Notes under the pieces: generated by a model
Seen by the model: only the letters and a program-made list of their open reading frames with translations
What the model was told of the DNA's origin: nothing
Databases searched by the model: none
Origin: Saccharothrix sp. ST-888
Lineage (GTDB): Bacteria > Actinomycetota > Actinomycetes > Streptomycetales > Streptomycetaceae
Length of the DNA: 64,000 bases
Assembly: GCF_000955975.1 (NCBI RefSeq)
Contig: NZ_JYJF01000007.1
Location: 1-64,000, forward strand
Direction of reading: 5' to 3'
Program-made: the position numbers and the translations under genes
Part shown: piece by piece, positions 1-7,907 of the stretch
How positions within the stretch are numbered: position 1 is the first letter of the stretch
Layout: the number at the start of each line of letters is the position of its first letter

Positions 1-187
1 CGAACGCCTTCAGTGCCAGGTGCAGCATGACGATGGAGTCCTTGCCGCCCGAGAACAGGATCACCGGACGCTCGAACTCCCCCGCCACCTCGCGGAAGAC
101 GTGCACCGACTCGGCTTCCAGGGCGTCCAGGTGCGAGAGCGCGAAGGGGCTCTCGGTCCCGGGAAGGCTGTGGGTCGCGGTCGTCAT
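1..187 (-). CDS. cysD: Sulfate adenylyltransferase subunit 2 (N-terminal part, cut by window edge)
   Basis: The 62 visible residues are the N-terminus of the small ATP sulfurylase subunit, which adenylylates sulfate to APS in the cytoplasm together with the GTPase CysN. The P-loop-like signature of the PP-loop ATPase family, SGGKDSIVMLHLALKAF, is visible near residue 50, preceded by the conserved LDALEAESVHVFREV helix. The ATG overlaps the stop of cysC by four bases (ATGA), so the gene is translationally coupled as a distal gene of the sulfate operon. The rest of the gene, and presumably cysN, lie beyond the left edge. Confidence 0.93.
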   Translation of the reverse strand, partial: MTTATHSLPGTESPFALSHLDALEAESVHVFREVAGEFERPVILFSGGKDSIVMLHLALKAF

Positions 188-792
188 GCCAGGCCCCTCG
201 TGGTCAGGAAGGTGTGCAGTTCGGCGGCCGAGTCGGCGACCGTCCGCCCCTGGGTCTCCAGGCGCAGCTCCGGGTCCCGGGGCGCCTCGTACGGGTCGTC
301 CACGCCGGTCAGGCCGGAGATCTCGCCGGCAGCCTGCTTGGCGTAGAGGCCCTTCACATCCCGCTCCGAGCAGACCTCGACCGGCGTCGCGACGTGGATC
401 TCCAGGAAGTCCGTGCCGTTCGCCGCGTGCCGCTCGCGCACGGCGGCGCGCGAGTCGGCGTACGGTGCGATCACCGGGGCGAGGACCTTGACGCCGTTGG
501 CCGCCAGCTTCTCGGCGACGAAGCCGATCCGGGTGACGTTGGTGTGCCGGTCCTGCTTGGTGAAGCCCAGGCCCTTGGAGAGGAACTCGCGGATCTCGTC
601 ACCGTCGAGGACCTCTACCTTGTGGCCTTCGGCGCGCAGCCGCTCGGCCAGCGCGAACGCGAGGGTGGTCTTGCCCGCGCTCGGCAGTCCGGTCAGCCAC
701 ACAGTGGCGCCGCGCTCGCAGGGGGCGGCCGCGGGGGCCGCCGTAGCCCCCGCGACGGACTCCTCGCGGTGCGAGGTGTCGGCTGTCGTCAC
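184..792 (-). CDS. cysC: Adenylylsulfate (APS) kinase
   Basis: This 202-aa protein matches APS kinase, which phosphorylates APS to PAPS with ATP. The P-loop GLPSAGKTT lies near residue 35. Family motifs LDGDEIREFLSKGLGF, NVTRIGFVAEKL and the Lys-rich lid region (RDVKGLYAKQAAGEI) follow, and the length is normal for a stand-alone enzyme. The GTG start is chosen because AGGAGA lies 7 bases upstream and the conserved core begins about 30 residues later; the short Ala-rich N-terminus is typical of actinomycetes. The next gene, cysD, overlaps by 4 bp. Having both CysC and an APS-type CysH suggests that PAPS is also needed for sulfation, or that both routes run. Confidence 0.94.
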   Translation of the reverse strand: MTTADTSHREESVAGATAAPAAAPCERGATVWLTGLPSAGKTTLAFALAERLRAEGHKVEVLDGDEIREFLSKGLGFTKQDRHTNVTRIGFVAEKLAANGVKVLAPVIAPYADSRAAVRERHAANGTDFLEIHVATPVEVCSERDVKGLYAKQAAGEISGLTGVDDPYEAPRDPELRLETQGRTVADSAAELHTFLTTRGLA

Positions 793-830
793 GGTGATGT
801 CTCCTGATCGGTAAGTGAATTGACTGGTGG

Positions 831-1529
831 TCAGAGATGGATGCCGCACTCGGTCTTGCCCGAGCCCGCCCACCGGCCGGCCCTGCCCTGCTCGCCCTCG
901 CCGGGCTTGGCGGTGCAGGACAGCGGGGAGCAGCCGATGGAGGTGTAACCCTCCCACAGCAGCGGGTTGAGCAGGACCCCGTTGGCGTTGACGTAGGCGT
1001 CCACGTCGGCCTGGGTCCAGCGGGCGATCGGCGCGAGCTTGACCTTGCGGCGCTTGGCGTCCCAGGCCACCACCGGAGTGCCGGCGCGGGACGGCGACTC
1101 GTCGCGGCGCAGCCCGGTCGCCCAGGCGTCGTACCCGCCCAGGCCCCGGTTCAGCGGCTCGACCTTGCGCAGCGAGCAGCACAGGTCCGGGTCGCGGTCG
1201 TGCAGTTGCGGCCCGTACCGGGCGTCCTGCTCGGCCACGGTGAGCTTCGGGGTCAGCGTGATGACGTTGACCGGCATGACCGCAGCCACCGCGTCCCGGG
1301 TGCCGATGGTCTCGGCGAAGTGGTAGCCGGTGTCCAGGAACACCACGTCCACGCCCGGGAGGACCGAGGAGGCCAGGTGTGCCACCACCGCGTCCTCCAT
1401 CGAGGAGGTGACGCAGAACCGCTTGCCGAAGGTGTCGGCGGCCCACCGCAGGATCTCCTGCGGGGTGGCCTCCTCCAGCTCGCGGCCGGCTCTGGTCGCC
1501 AGCTGCTCCAGATCAGTCGTGGTGCTCAT
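831..1529 (-). CDS. cysH: APS/PAPS reductase with an expanded C-terminal cysteine motif
   Basis: The 232-aa protein is the assimilatory reductase that converts activated sulfate to sulfite. Visible are the PP-loop-type SSMEDAVVAHLA, the LDTGYHF motif, the CC pair (DLCCSLRK) and the C-terminal catalytic ECGIHL. The CC pair marks the iron-sulfur, APS-using branch, in which the cluster is held by CC plus a distal CxxC. Here the distal pair is separated by four residues, CSPLSC, where relatives have C-x-P-C followed by the same TAKP context. This looks like a two-codon in-frame insertion. The start overlaps the upstream zinc-ribbon gene by 17 bp. The gene assignment is secure; cluster binding is the open point. 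Confidence 0.92.
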   Translation of the reverse strand: MSTTTDLEQLATRAGRELEEATPQEILRWAADTFGKRFCVTSSMEDAVVAHLASSVLPGVDVVFLDTGYHFAETIGTRDAVAAVMPVNVITLTPKLTVAEQDARYGPQLHDRDPDLCCSLRKVEPLNRGLGGYDAWATGLRRDESPSRAGTPVVAWDAKRRKVKLAPIARWTQADVDAYVNANGVLLNPLLWEGYTSIGCSPLSCTAKPGEGEQGRAGRWAGSGKTECGIHL

Positions 1530-1689
1530 GCGGTGTACCCCCGTTGGCGGTCGACAGCAGGCCGAGGAACTTCAGCTGGAAGGCCCGGCGGCAGGCCGCG
1601 CACTCCCAGGCGCCGTGGCCGGTCTCGTTCGGGCGCAGGTCCTCGTCCCCGCAGTACGGGCAGTAGAACGGTGCGGCGCGCTCGCTCAC
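1513..1689 (-). CDS. 58-aa zinc-ribbon-like protein of the sulfite reductase operon
   Basis: A very small protein lies between the sulfite reductase and cysH genes and overlaps both (GTGA with the former, 17 bp with the latter), so it is almost certainly co-translated. It has two cysteine pairs, YCPYCG near residue 10 and CAAC near residue 30, spaced as in a zinc or iron-binding ribbon. The C-terminus HEHHD is His-rich. Similar small proteins sit at this position in other actinomycete sulfur operons, but I know of no assigned function. A metal-binding helper of sulfite reductase or CysH is a reasonable guess from position only. Confidence 0.8.
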   Translation of the reverse strand: MSERAAPFYCPYCGDEDLRPNETGHGAWECAACRRAFQLKFLGLLSTANGGTPHEHHD

Positions 1690-3410
1690 GACAGGGCCTC
1701 CTCGTTCGCCCGGGCGGTCCACTGGGCGAACCGCTCGCCTTCGAGGCGCTCGGCCTGGTAGCGGGTCAGCAGGCGCTCGACGTAGTCGGGCAGGCCGTCC
1801 TTGGTGACCTTGAGCCCGCGGACCTTGCGGCCGAACCCGGCCTCCAGGCCCAGCGCGCCGCCCAGGTGCACCTGGTAGCCCTCGACCTGCTCGCCGTTCT
1901 CGTCCGTCACCAGCTGGCCCTTGAGACCGATGTCCGCGACCTGGATCCGGGCGCAGGCGTTCGGGCAGCCGTTGATGTTGATGGTCAGCGGCTCCTCGAA
2001 CTCCGGTAGGCGGCGCTCCAGTTCGTCGATGAGGGTGCGGCCGCGCTCCTTGGTCTCGACGATCGCCAGCTTGCAGTACTCGATGCCGGTGCAGGCCATG
2101 GTGCCGCGGCGGAACGGGGACGGGGTGACCCGCAGGTCCAGCGCCTCCAGGCCGGCCACCAGCGACTCGACCCGGTCCTCGGCGATGTCGAGGACCAGCA
2201 TCTTCTGCTCGGCGGTGGTGCGCAGCCGGTCCGAGCCGTGCTCGGCGGCGAGGTCGGCGATCCTGGTGAGCAGCTCGCCGTTGACCCGGCCGACCCGCGG
2301 GGCGAAGCCGACGTAGAACTTCCCGTCCTTCTGCCGGTGCACGCCGACGTGGTCGCGCCAGCGGCCGCTGGGCTCCTCGGGTGCCGGGCCGTCGATCAGC
2401 TGGTACTTGAGGTACTCGTCCTCCAGCACCTGGCGGAACTTCTCCACGCCCCAGTCCGCGACCAGGAACTTCAGCCGGGCGCGGTTGCGCAGGCGCCGGT
2501 AGCCGTAGTCGCGGAAGATGCCGATCACACCGCCGTAGACGTCCGCGACCTCGTCCAGCGGCACCCAGGCGCCGAGGCGGACGCCCAGCTTGGGGTTGGT
2601 GGACAGCCCGCCGCCGACCCAGAGGTCGAAGCCGGGGCCGTGCTCGGGGTGGACCACGCCGACGAAGGCGATGTCGTTGATCTCGTGCGCCACGTCCAGC
2701 AGCGGCGAGCCGGAGACCGCGGACTTGAACTTGCGCGGCAGGTTGGAGAAGTCCGGGTTGCCGATGAAGCGGCGCTGGATCTCGTCGATCGCCGGGGTGC
2801 CGTCGATGATCTCGTCCTCGGCGACACCGGCGACGGGCGAGCCGAGGATGACGCGGGGCGTGTCGCCGCAGGCCTCGGTGGTGGACAGGCCGACGGCCTC
2901 CAGCTTCTGCCAGATGGCCGGGACGTCCTCGATCCGGATCCAGTGGTACTGCACGTTCTGCCGGTCGGTCAGGTCGGCGGTGCCCCGGCCGTACTGCTCG
3001 GAGACCTCGCCGATCGCCCGCAGCTGGGCCACCGTCAGCCGGCCGCCGTCGATGCGCACGCGCAGCATGAAGTACTCGGCGTCCAGCTCGTGCGGGTCCA
3101 GGATGGCCGTCTTGCCGCCGTCGATGCCCTCCTTGCGCTGGGTGTACAGGCCCCACCAGCGCATCCGGCCGCGCAGGTCGGCGGGGTCGATGGAGTCGAA
3201 GCCCTGGCGCGCGTAGATCGTCTCAATACGTGTCCGTACGTTGAGACCGTCGTCGTCCTTCTTGAACTGCTCGTTGGCGTTGAGCGGCGTGAAGTGGCCC
3301 ATGCCCCACTGGCCCTCGCCGCGGTGGCGGGTCACCTTGCGGGCGGCGGCTGGGCGGCGCACGGGTGCGCTGTCGGCCGCGGGCTCGACCGTCTCGGGAG
3401 TGGTGGCCAT
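1686..3410 (-). CDS. sir: Ferredoxin-dependent sulfite reductase (siroheme/4Fe-4S)
   Basis: The 574-aa protein reduces sulfite to sulfide using ferredoxin electrons. It has the duplicated nitrite/sulfite reductase architecture. The four cluster and siroheme cysteines are visible as CTGIEYCK and NGCPNACAR around residues 420-470, with TDRQNVQYHWI in the first half. The ATG at MATTPETV is preferred because AAAGGACG sits about 7 bases upstream; an upstream in-frame ATG would add 14 residues without a good ribosome site. It is the first enzyme gene of the operon. The 184-bp leader between it and the short peptide at 3595-3678 is the likely place of sulfur control. Nitrite reductase (NirA) is the alternative, but the cysH-cysC-cysD context argues for sulfite. 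Confidence 0.93.
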   Translation of the reverse strand: MATTPETVEPAADSAPVRRPAAARKVTRHRGEGQWGMGHFTPLNANEQFKKDDDGLNVRTRIETIYARQGFDSIDPADLRGRMRWWGLYTQRKEGIDGGKTAILDPHELDAEYFMLRVRIDGGRLTVAQLRAIGEVSEQYGRGTADLTDRQNVQYHWIRIEDVPAIWQKLEAVGLSTTEACGDTPRVILGSPVAGVAEDEIIDGTPAIDEIQRRFIGNPDFSNLPRKFKSAVSGSPLLDVAHEINDIAFVGVVHPEHGPGFDLWVGGGLSTNPKLGVRLGAWVPLDEVADVYGGVIGIFRDYGYRRLRNRARLKFLVADWGVEKFRQVLEDEYLKYQLIDGPAPEEPSGRWRDHVGVHRQKDGKFYVGFAPRVGRVNGELLTRIADLAAEHGSDRLRTTAEQKMLVLDIAEDRVESLVAGLEALDLRVTPSPFRRGTMACTGIEYCKLAIVETKERGRTLIDELERRLPEFEEPLTININGCPNACARIQVADIGLKGQLVTDENGEQVEGYQVHLGGALGLEAGFGRKVRGLKVTKDGLPDYVERLLTRYQAERLEGERFAQWTARANEEALS

Positions 3411-3594
3411 GGTGTCGTCCTTTGGGCGGCAGGCTGGGGGAGGGGCTGGCATCCCGACCGCGAAACTGCTTCCGACCTGCGGACTTGGGCAGGTTCAGGC
3501 AGGCAGTGACCTCGGCCGGAGGGCGCCTGTGCAACCGCTTCTGCGGGTATGGCAAGGGGTGGCGCCGGGTGCGGTGGTGGCAGCGGGGTGGGGC

Positions 3595-3678
3595 TCAGGT
3601 CACCGGACAGATGGCGCTGGACACGCGAAGGAGATCGACGTGCAGTCGACCTACCAGGGTGGCTCCGGCGCTTGGCAT
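3595..3678 (-). CDS. 27-aa Cys-containing leader peptide upstream of the sulfite reductase operon
   Basis: A short reading frame starts with ATG and encodes 27 residues that include RLHVDLLRVSSAIC, ending CPVT before TGA. Peptides with an RLHVDL...SSAxC core are known in streptomycetes as putative leader peptides ahead of sulfur genes. Cys-rich leaders in mycobacteria act as cysteine-responsive attenuators. Here the single Cys codon is the otherwise rare TGT and lies four codons from the stop, about 185 bp before the sulfite reductase start. Control by ribosome stalling under cysteine limitation is inferred. I saw no clear terminator hairpin between the peptide and the gene. The roughly 290 bp between the divergent starts of this peptide and the next gene holds promoters only. 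Confidence 0.85.
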   Translation of the reverse strand: MPSAGATLVGRLHVDLLRVSSAICPVT

Positions 3679-3957
3679 GGCAAGAGATTCGCACGGCGAG
3701 CGACTCTCGGTCCACTAACATCCGAATAGTGGACGCATTGGTTTCACTATGCGATACGCCAGGAGCAAGCCGCAGACCGGGCCCGCTGTGTCACCTGCCG
3801 CACTGCGCGGGCGAGTCGGAACCGCCCCCGCCACCCCCCTTATATACGTCGTACCCGCCGCCCCTCGGCCGGCCGTCCGGCGGGGTGCCCGGCGGCCGGT
3901 CCGAGCGGCCCCGGCGGCCGGGTCGCAGGGCGGGCCGGGAGGGGGCACCGGGCCCGC

Positions 3958-3963
3958 TACCGT
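3958..3963 (+). promoter_or_regulatory. -10 element of a leaderless transcript
   Basis: TACCGT fits the actinomycete -10 pattern TANNNT and ends 6 nt before the GTG at 3970. Transcription would start at or beside the start codon, giving a leaderless mRNA. There is no properly spaced ribosome-binding site. Confidence 0.6.
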
Positions 3964-3969
3964 AGGGGC

Positions 3970-5238
3970 GTGCAACCAGCAGGGGAAACCTCCAGGACGA
4001 CGCCCGACCGGCCTTCACGACGCCGTGGCAGGCGTCGGCGCGCCGTGCGCAGATCGGCGTGGCGGACCACGCTCTGGGCCCTGCTCAAGGACACCACCAA
4101 CACCTGCGTCGAGTACCGCGTCACCGGGCTCGCCGCGGAGGCCGCGTTCTTCACCCTGCTCTCCATCCCGCCGCTGCTCCTCTGCCTGGCCGGCACGCTC
4201 GGCTACCTGGACGAGATCCTCGGCGCGGGCACCATCGACAAGCTCAAGCACGACATCGTCTCGGCTGCCGGGACGGTCCTCTCACCCAGCTCGATCGAGC
4301 AGATCGTCCAGCCGCTGCTCACCGGGGTCTTCGACAACGGCCGCCCCGACCTCATCTCGATCGGCTTCCTGCTCTCGCTCTGGTCCGGCTCGCGGGCCCT
4401 GTACATCTTCATCGACACCATCACCGTCATGTACGGGCTCGACGGCAAGCGCGGCATCGTCCAGACCCGGCTGATGTCGCTCGGCCTCTACCTCGGCGCC
4501 CTGGTGATCGGCTCGCTCGTGCTGCCGCTGCTGGTCGCAGGACCTGGGCTGCTGGTCTACGAGCTGCCCACGGCGGCGGGCGTGGTCAACGCGCTGTACT
4601 GGCCCGCCACCATCCTGCTGCTGGTCGCCTTCCTCACCACGCTCTACCACGTGGCCGTCCCGGTCAGTACCCCCTGGCGCGAGGACATCCCCGGCGCGCT
4701 GGTCGCCCTCGGCGTGCTGGTGGTCTGCAGCGTGCTGCTCCGGATCTACCTGATCCACTCGGTGGAGGGCCCGTCGGTGTACGGGTCGCTGGCCGCGCCG
4801 GTGGCCGTCCTGCTGTGGATCGGTGTGGTCGCGCTGGCCGTCCTGATCGGCGCCGCGATGAACGCCGCCATAGACCGCAGGTGGCCGACGGTCGAGACCG
4901 CCGACGCCCGCGCCGAGAACGAGCGCGCCAGCGAGGAGGCCGCGGCGGCGGTGGTCCGCGAGGTCACCGCCCGGCGCGCGGTGGAGCGGGCCCGGCTGGC
5001 CAGGGAACTCGGCCTCGCCGAGGGCCACGAGGACGAGTACGAGGACGACGAGGACGACGGCGACGTCCCCTCCGAGTACCCCGAGCGCTGGGCCGAGATC
5101 CTGCCGCCGAAGGACCTGCGCGGCCGCCTGCGCCCCGGCGGCACCCACCGCCGCCAGCCCCCGCCACCGCCCGACGCCGACCGCCCGGCCGCCCCGCCGC
5201 ACGGCAACCCCCACCACGGCCCCCGGCCCGGCCGGTAG
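3970..5238 (+). CDS. YihY/BrkB-family integral membrane protein
   Basis: The 422-aa protein has a basic N-terminus (RRRGRRRRAVRR), then about six transmembrane segments from residue 45 to 300 with the family pattern AAEAAFFTLLSIPPLLL, LWSGSRALYIFIDTI and YGSLAAPVAVLLWI. The last 120 residues are cytoplasmic, first Glu/Ala-rich and helical, then acidic (EDEYEDDEDDGD), then Pro/Arg/His-rich. The family is called virulence factor BrkB or YihY. It was once misassigned as RNase BN and its transport role is unclear. The charged tail is longer than in short homologues and is common in streptomycetes. The GTG start is leaderless-like. It is a single gene with no partner. Confidence 0.9.
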   Translation: MQPAGETSRTTPDRPSRRRGRRRRAVRRSAWRTTLWALLKDTTNTCVEYRVTGLAAEAAFFTLLSIPPLLLCLAGTLGYLDEILGAGTIDKLKHDIVSAAGTVLSPSSIEQIVQPLLTGVFDNGRPDLISIGFLLSLWSGSRALYIFIDTITVMYGLDGKRGIVQTRLMSLGLYLGALVIGSLVLPLLVAGPGLLVYELPTAAGVVNALYWPATILLLVAFLTTLYHVAVPVSTPWREDIPGALVALGVLVVCSVLLRIYLIHSVEGPSVYGSLAAPVAVLLWIGVVALAVLIGAAMNAAIDRRWPTVETADARAENERASEEAAAAVVREVTARRAVERARLARELGLAEGHEDEYEDDEDDGDVPSEYPERWAEILPPKDLRGRLRPGGTHRRQPPPPPDADRPAAPPHGNPHHGPRPGR

Positions 5239-5369
5239 GGCTTCGTCGCGCGGCATCTCCGCACCGTCCGAACTCGAATCCGGGTGACCGGCATCGGCAT
5301 CGGCACGGACCGGTACCGGCAGCAGGGGCCCGGACGCCTGGCACGGCCGGGCCCGGATTGCGACCGGTG

Positions 5370-5386
5370 ATACGAAATCGTATAGT
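5370..5386 (+). promoter_or_regulatory. Inverted-repeat operator overlapping the -10 element of the MarR operon
   Basis: ATACGA-AA-TCGTAT is a perfect 14-bp inverted repeat at 5370-5383. Its right arm overlaps the -10 element TATAGT at 5381-5386, which ends 8 nt before the GTG of the regulator. AAATCGT is repeated at 5375 and 5390. A regulator bound here would block its own promoter, so autorepression by the MarR protein is inferred. Confidence 0.65.
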
Positions 5387-5394
5387 CCTAAATC

Positions 5395-5829
5395 GTGCAG
5401 TCCGAAACCGTGCCATCCGAGTGGTCGGCCCTGCTGGCGCTCCAGCGGGCCACCCACGCCACCCTCCAGGTGCTCGCCGCAGAGCTGGTCGACCTGGACC
5501 TGACCGCTTCCGAGATCAATGCGCTGGCCAACCTCGCCGATGGTCGCGGGCGGACAGTGTCCGAACTGGGAGCGGCCGTGGGCACCCGCCCCACCACCCT
5601 GACCAGCGTGCTGGACCGCCTGGAACGGCGCGGCCACATCACCCGGGGCACCCGCCCGGGAGACCGCCGGGCGGTGCTCATCGAGCTCACCTCCTCCGGA
5701 CGGCTCGCCGCCACCACGATCCGGCAGGCCGTCACCGACCTGGAGCGCCGCGCGCTCGGCCAACTGCCCGCCGACGCGATTGCCGGCCTGCGCACCGCCC
5801 TGCAGGCCCTGACCGAGGTGTCCTCATGA
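5395..5829 (+). CDS. MarR-family transcriptional regulator
   Basis: A 144-aa winged-helix protein with the family layout: N-terminal dimer helices, HTH around residues 50-75 (TVSELGAAVGTRPTTLTSVLDRLERRGHI), wing TRGTRPGDRRAVLIELT, and a C-terminal dimer helix. The GTG start appears leaderless and the operator at 5370-5386 overlaps its promoter. The ATG of the next gene overlaps the stop (ATGA), so the pair is one operon. MarR proteins usually respond to small phenolic or oxidant ligands; the ligand here cannot be read from the sequence. Confidence 0.9.
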   Translation: MQSETVPSEWSALLALQRATHATLQVLAAELVDLDLTASEINALANLADGRGRTVSELGAAVGTRPTTLTSVLDRLERRGHITRGTRPGDRRAVLIELTSSGRLAATTIRQAVTDLERRALGQLPADAIAGLRTALQALTEVSS

Positions 5830-6248
5830 CCCCGCACCAGTCCGGGACGCAGACCGACAGCGTGCCCACCTTCGATGCGTTGATGGCCGAAGTGATGGCG
5901 ACCGCCGAGCGGTTCGGTCACCGGGAGCATGTCCACCTGACGTGGCTGGCCGTGCGGCGGTGCGGCGTGCCCGCAGCGGTCGGCCTGGTCAGCGACGGCA
6001 TCCAGCGCACCGCCAGCTATGCGGGTGCGCCCCAGAAATACCACGTGACCGTCAGCCGCGCCTGGGTGGAACTGGTCGGACACCATGCGGGCGAGCTCGG
6101 CGAGAGTGACTTCACCACGTTCGCCGACCGCCACCCCGAACTGCTCGACAAGCGTCTGCTGACCCGTTTCTACCGTCCGGCGACACTGGCCGGCCCGCAG
6201 GCGAAGAACGGCTGGGTCGAGCCCGACCTCGCCCCGTTCCCCCGGTAG
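5826..6248 (+). CDS. Conserved actinobacterial protein coupled to a MarR regulator, function unknown
   Basis: A 140-aa soluble protein without signal peptide or membrane segments. Striking stretches are GHREHVHLTWLAVRRCG and YAGAPQKYHVTVSRAWVELV, with several His residues that might form a metal or cofactor site. I recognise it only as a type of short conserved protein in actinomycetes and do not know a function. Its start codon overlaps the MarR gene by four bases, so it is translated with the regulator and is probably the target whose level the regulator sets. Confidence 0.8.
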   Translation: MTPHQSGTQTDSVPTFDALMAEVMATAERFGHREHVHLTWLAVRRCGVPAAVGLVSDGIQRTASYAGAPQKYHVTVSRAWVELVGHHAGELGESDFTTFADRHPELLDKRLLTRFYRPATLAGPQAKNGWVEPDLAPFPR

Positions 6249-6379
6249 GACGCCGACCGGCGGCACCCCGGGAGGAACGGGCGCGGCGGCGGCAGCGGAG
6301 CAACGGCCGCACGGGTTCAGCAGGTTGTGGCAGGCGGCTGGCCCGTGCGGCCTGCCCTCACCCTGCCCCGCCGGGGCTG

Positions 6380-6563
6380 CGAGGTGGGCCTGGCCGGCAG
6401 AGCCTCCTGCGTAAGACCGGTCCCACGGATATGTACCGGGTGCTGATCGTCTGTGAAGCCGACAACCTCGCCTCGGTGAAGACGATCGAGCACCACGGCG
6501 GCGTCCTCGAAGGCGTCCGGGACGACGAACACGGCCCCGTGCGGCGTTACCGGATCAATATCC
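6380..6563 (+). pseudogene. Remnant of a GNAT N-acetyltransferase (C-terminal part)
   Basis: The translation contains LLRKT followed by VLIVCEADNLASVKTIE, HHGGVLEGV and RRYRI, the typical last third of a GNAT enzyme (strand 5, the Asn-x-x-S motif and the C-terminal strand). The acetyl-CoA loop and everything before it are missing, and the link between LLRKT and the VLIVC strand is shorter than normal. No good start codon or ribosome site precedes it. The frame runs on without homology into the 3' end of the opposite gene. This is a decayed fragment of an acetyltransferase. Confidence 0.6.
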
Positions 6564-7901
6564 AGTCTGAGATCCATGCCCCCGGGTGGTGCCCGGCTGC
6601 CCCTGCGGGAGGCGTACGAAGTCGCCTGACGGGGCGCGCAGTTCACCGCGCCGCCGGGACACCGGCCCTGACGGCATGCCCCCTCGATCGCCGGGATGCC
6701 GTCGGGTGGCCAGATGGAGGCGGCGGGCGGACAGCAGGGCGGCGGCGAGCAGCAGCAGGTCGCGCGCGGCGAGCAGTAGGGCGGCCGGCACCGAGCCCTC
6801 GGCCAGTGCGCGGCCCATGAACGGGAACACCGCCATGGTCAGCGGACAGGCCGTCAGGACCAGGTAGGCCACCGGCCGCTGCGAGCTCTCCCGGTGCAGC
6901 AGGCAGACCGCCGCGAGTGCCACCAGCCACACCAGGTACTGGGGACTCAGCACCCGGCTGGTCACCGTGAACAGCAGCACCGCCGTCAACGCCGCGTCCG
7001 GCAGCACCCACTCCGGCCGCAGGTCGGCCCGCAGCCGCCAGCACACCAGCCACCCGAGCGCCAGCACCGTGCAGACCTCGCTGACCACTGTCGCCACCCG
7101 GACGTACGGCCCGAGGAACTCCGTCGAGCCGTAGTTGACCGCCAGCCGGCCGGACCAGCCCAGGTGCCGGGCGAGGTGGAACGGCAGCGCGCCGAGCGAC
7201 TCGAACTGGATGCCCCGCTCCTGCTGCGCCGTCAGGAACCCGTACGCCCCGGGCCAGGCCAACGCCGCCCCGCCGCCGGCCACCACCAGCCCGAGCAGCG
7301 CCGCCGTCCGGCTGCGCCGGGTGCGGAGCCCGCGAGCGGTGCCGATCAGCAGCAGTACCGGCCACGCCTTGATCAGCGTGCCGAGCGCGACCAGTGCGCC
7401 GAACACCCGGTCGCCGCGCGCCGTACCCCGGCGGCCCGCGAGCAGTGCGGCCACCGCCACGGCGGCCACCACGATGTCGAACCGGGTCCACGGGACGGTC
7501 CACAGCAGCGGCAGCCCCGCCGTCCACAGCCAGAGCGCCGCCGTACCGCGTCCGGACCCGACCCCGGCTCGGACCAGCCCGGCCAGCACCGCCAGGTCGC
7601 ACAGCGCGCACAGCAGCACGAAGGCGCGGTCGTACCCGACGAAGGGGAACAGCGCGGGGGCCAGGATCACCCCGGCCGCGCCGGGCGGGTACTGCCAGGT
7701 GACGTCGCCGATCGGGAAACCGCCACCTGACAGGACGTCGAACCACCCGTGGTAGACCCGCGAGACCGAGTAGTCGAGCGGGTCCGTCGTCGCGAACGGC
7801 CCGACCTTGAGTGCGCCGGCGACCAGGACGGCACGGCTTAACAGCCAGACGAGGACGGGCCAGGCGGTGGGCGGGACGCGTCGTCGGAGGTGCGGAATCA
7901 T
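6555..7901 (-). CDS. GT87/GT-C type membrane glycosyltransferase
   Basis: A 448-aa polytopic protein with about ten hydrophobic segments. Early features are an acidic loop after the first segment (TTDPLDYSVSRVYHGWFDVL) and GDVTWQYPPGAAGVILAP. Later come RFDIVVAAVAVAALLAG, LGTLIKAWPVLLLIG and RVLSPQYLVWLVALAA. Such loops and the IKxWP and SPQYLxW motifs are typical of polyprenyl-phosphate-sugar-dependent transferases related to mycobacterial GT87 mannosyltransferases. The cytoplasmic tail of about 55 residues is Arg/Gly-rich. Its -10 element CAGACT lies 6 nt before the ATG, suggesting a leaderless mRNA. It is divergent from another GT-C gene; both may act on cell-envelope glycans. Substrate unknown. 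Confidence 0.8.
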   Translation of the reverse strand: MIPHLRRRVPPTAWPVLVWLLSRAVLVAGALKVGPFATTDPLDYSVSRVYHGWFDVLSGGGFPIGDVTWQYPPGAAGVILAPALFPFVGYDRAFVLLCALCDLAVLAGLVRAGVGSGRGTAALWLWTAGLPLLWTVPWTRFDIVVAAVAVAALLAGRRGTARGDRVFGALVALGTLIKAWPVLLLIGTARGLRTRRSRTAALLGLVVAGGGAALAWPGAYGFLTAQQERGIQFESLGALPFHLARHLGWSGRLAVNYGSTEFLGPYVRVATVVSEVCTVLALGWLVCWRLRADLRPEWVLPDAALTAVLLFTVTSRVLSPQYLVWLVALAAVCLLHRESSQRPVAYLVLTACPLTMAVFPFMGRALAEGSVPAALLLAARDLLLLAAALLSARRLHLATRRHPGDRGGMPSGPVSRRRGELRAPSGDFVRLPQGQPGTTRGHGSQTGY

Positions 7902-7907
7902 CGGGCC

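Noticed and set aside
4059..5825. Long Arg/Pro-rich frame ahead of the MarR-linked protein
   Set aside because: Only the last 140 codons (from 5826) are natural; the rest is a shadow of the YihY and MarR genes.
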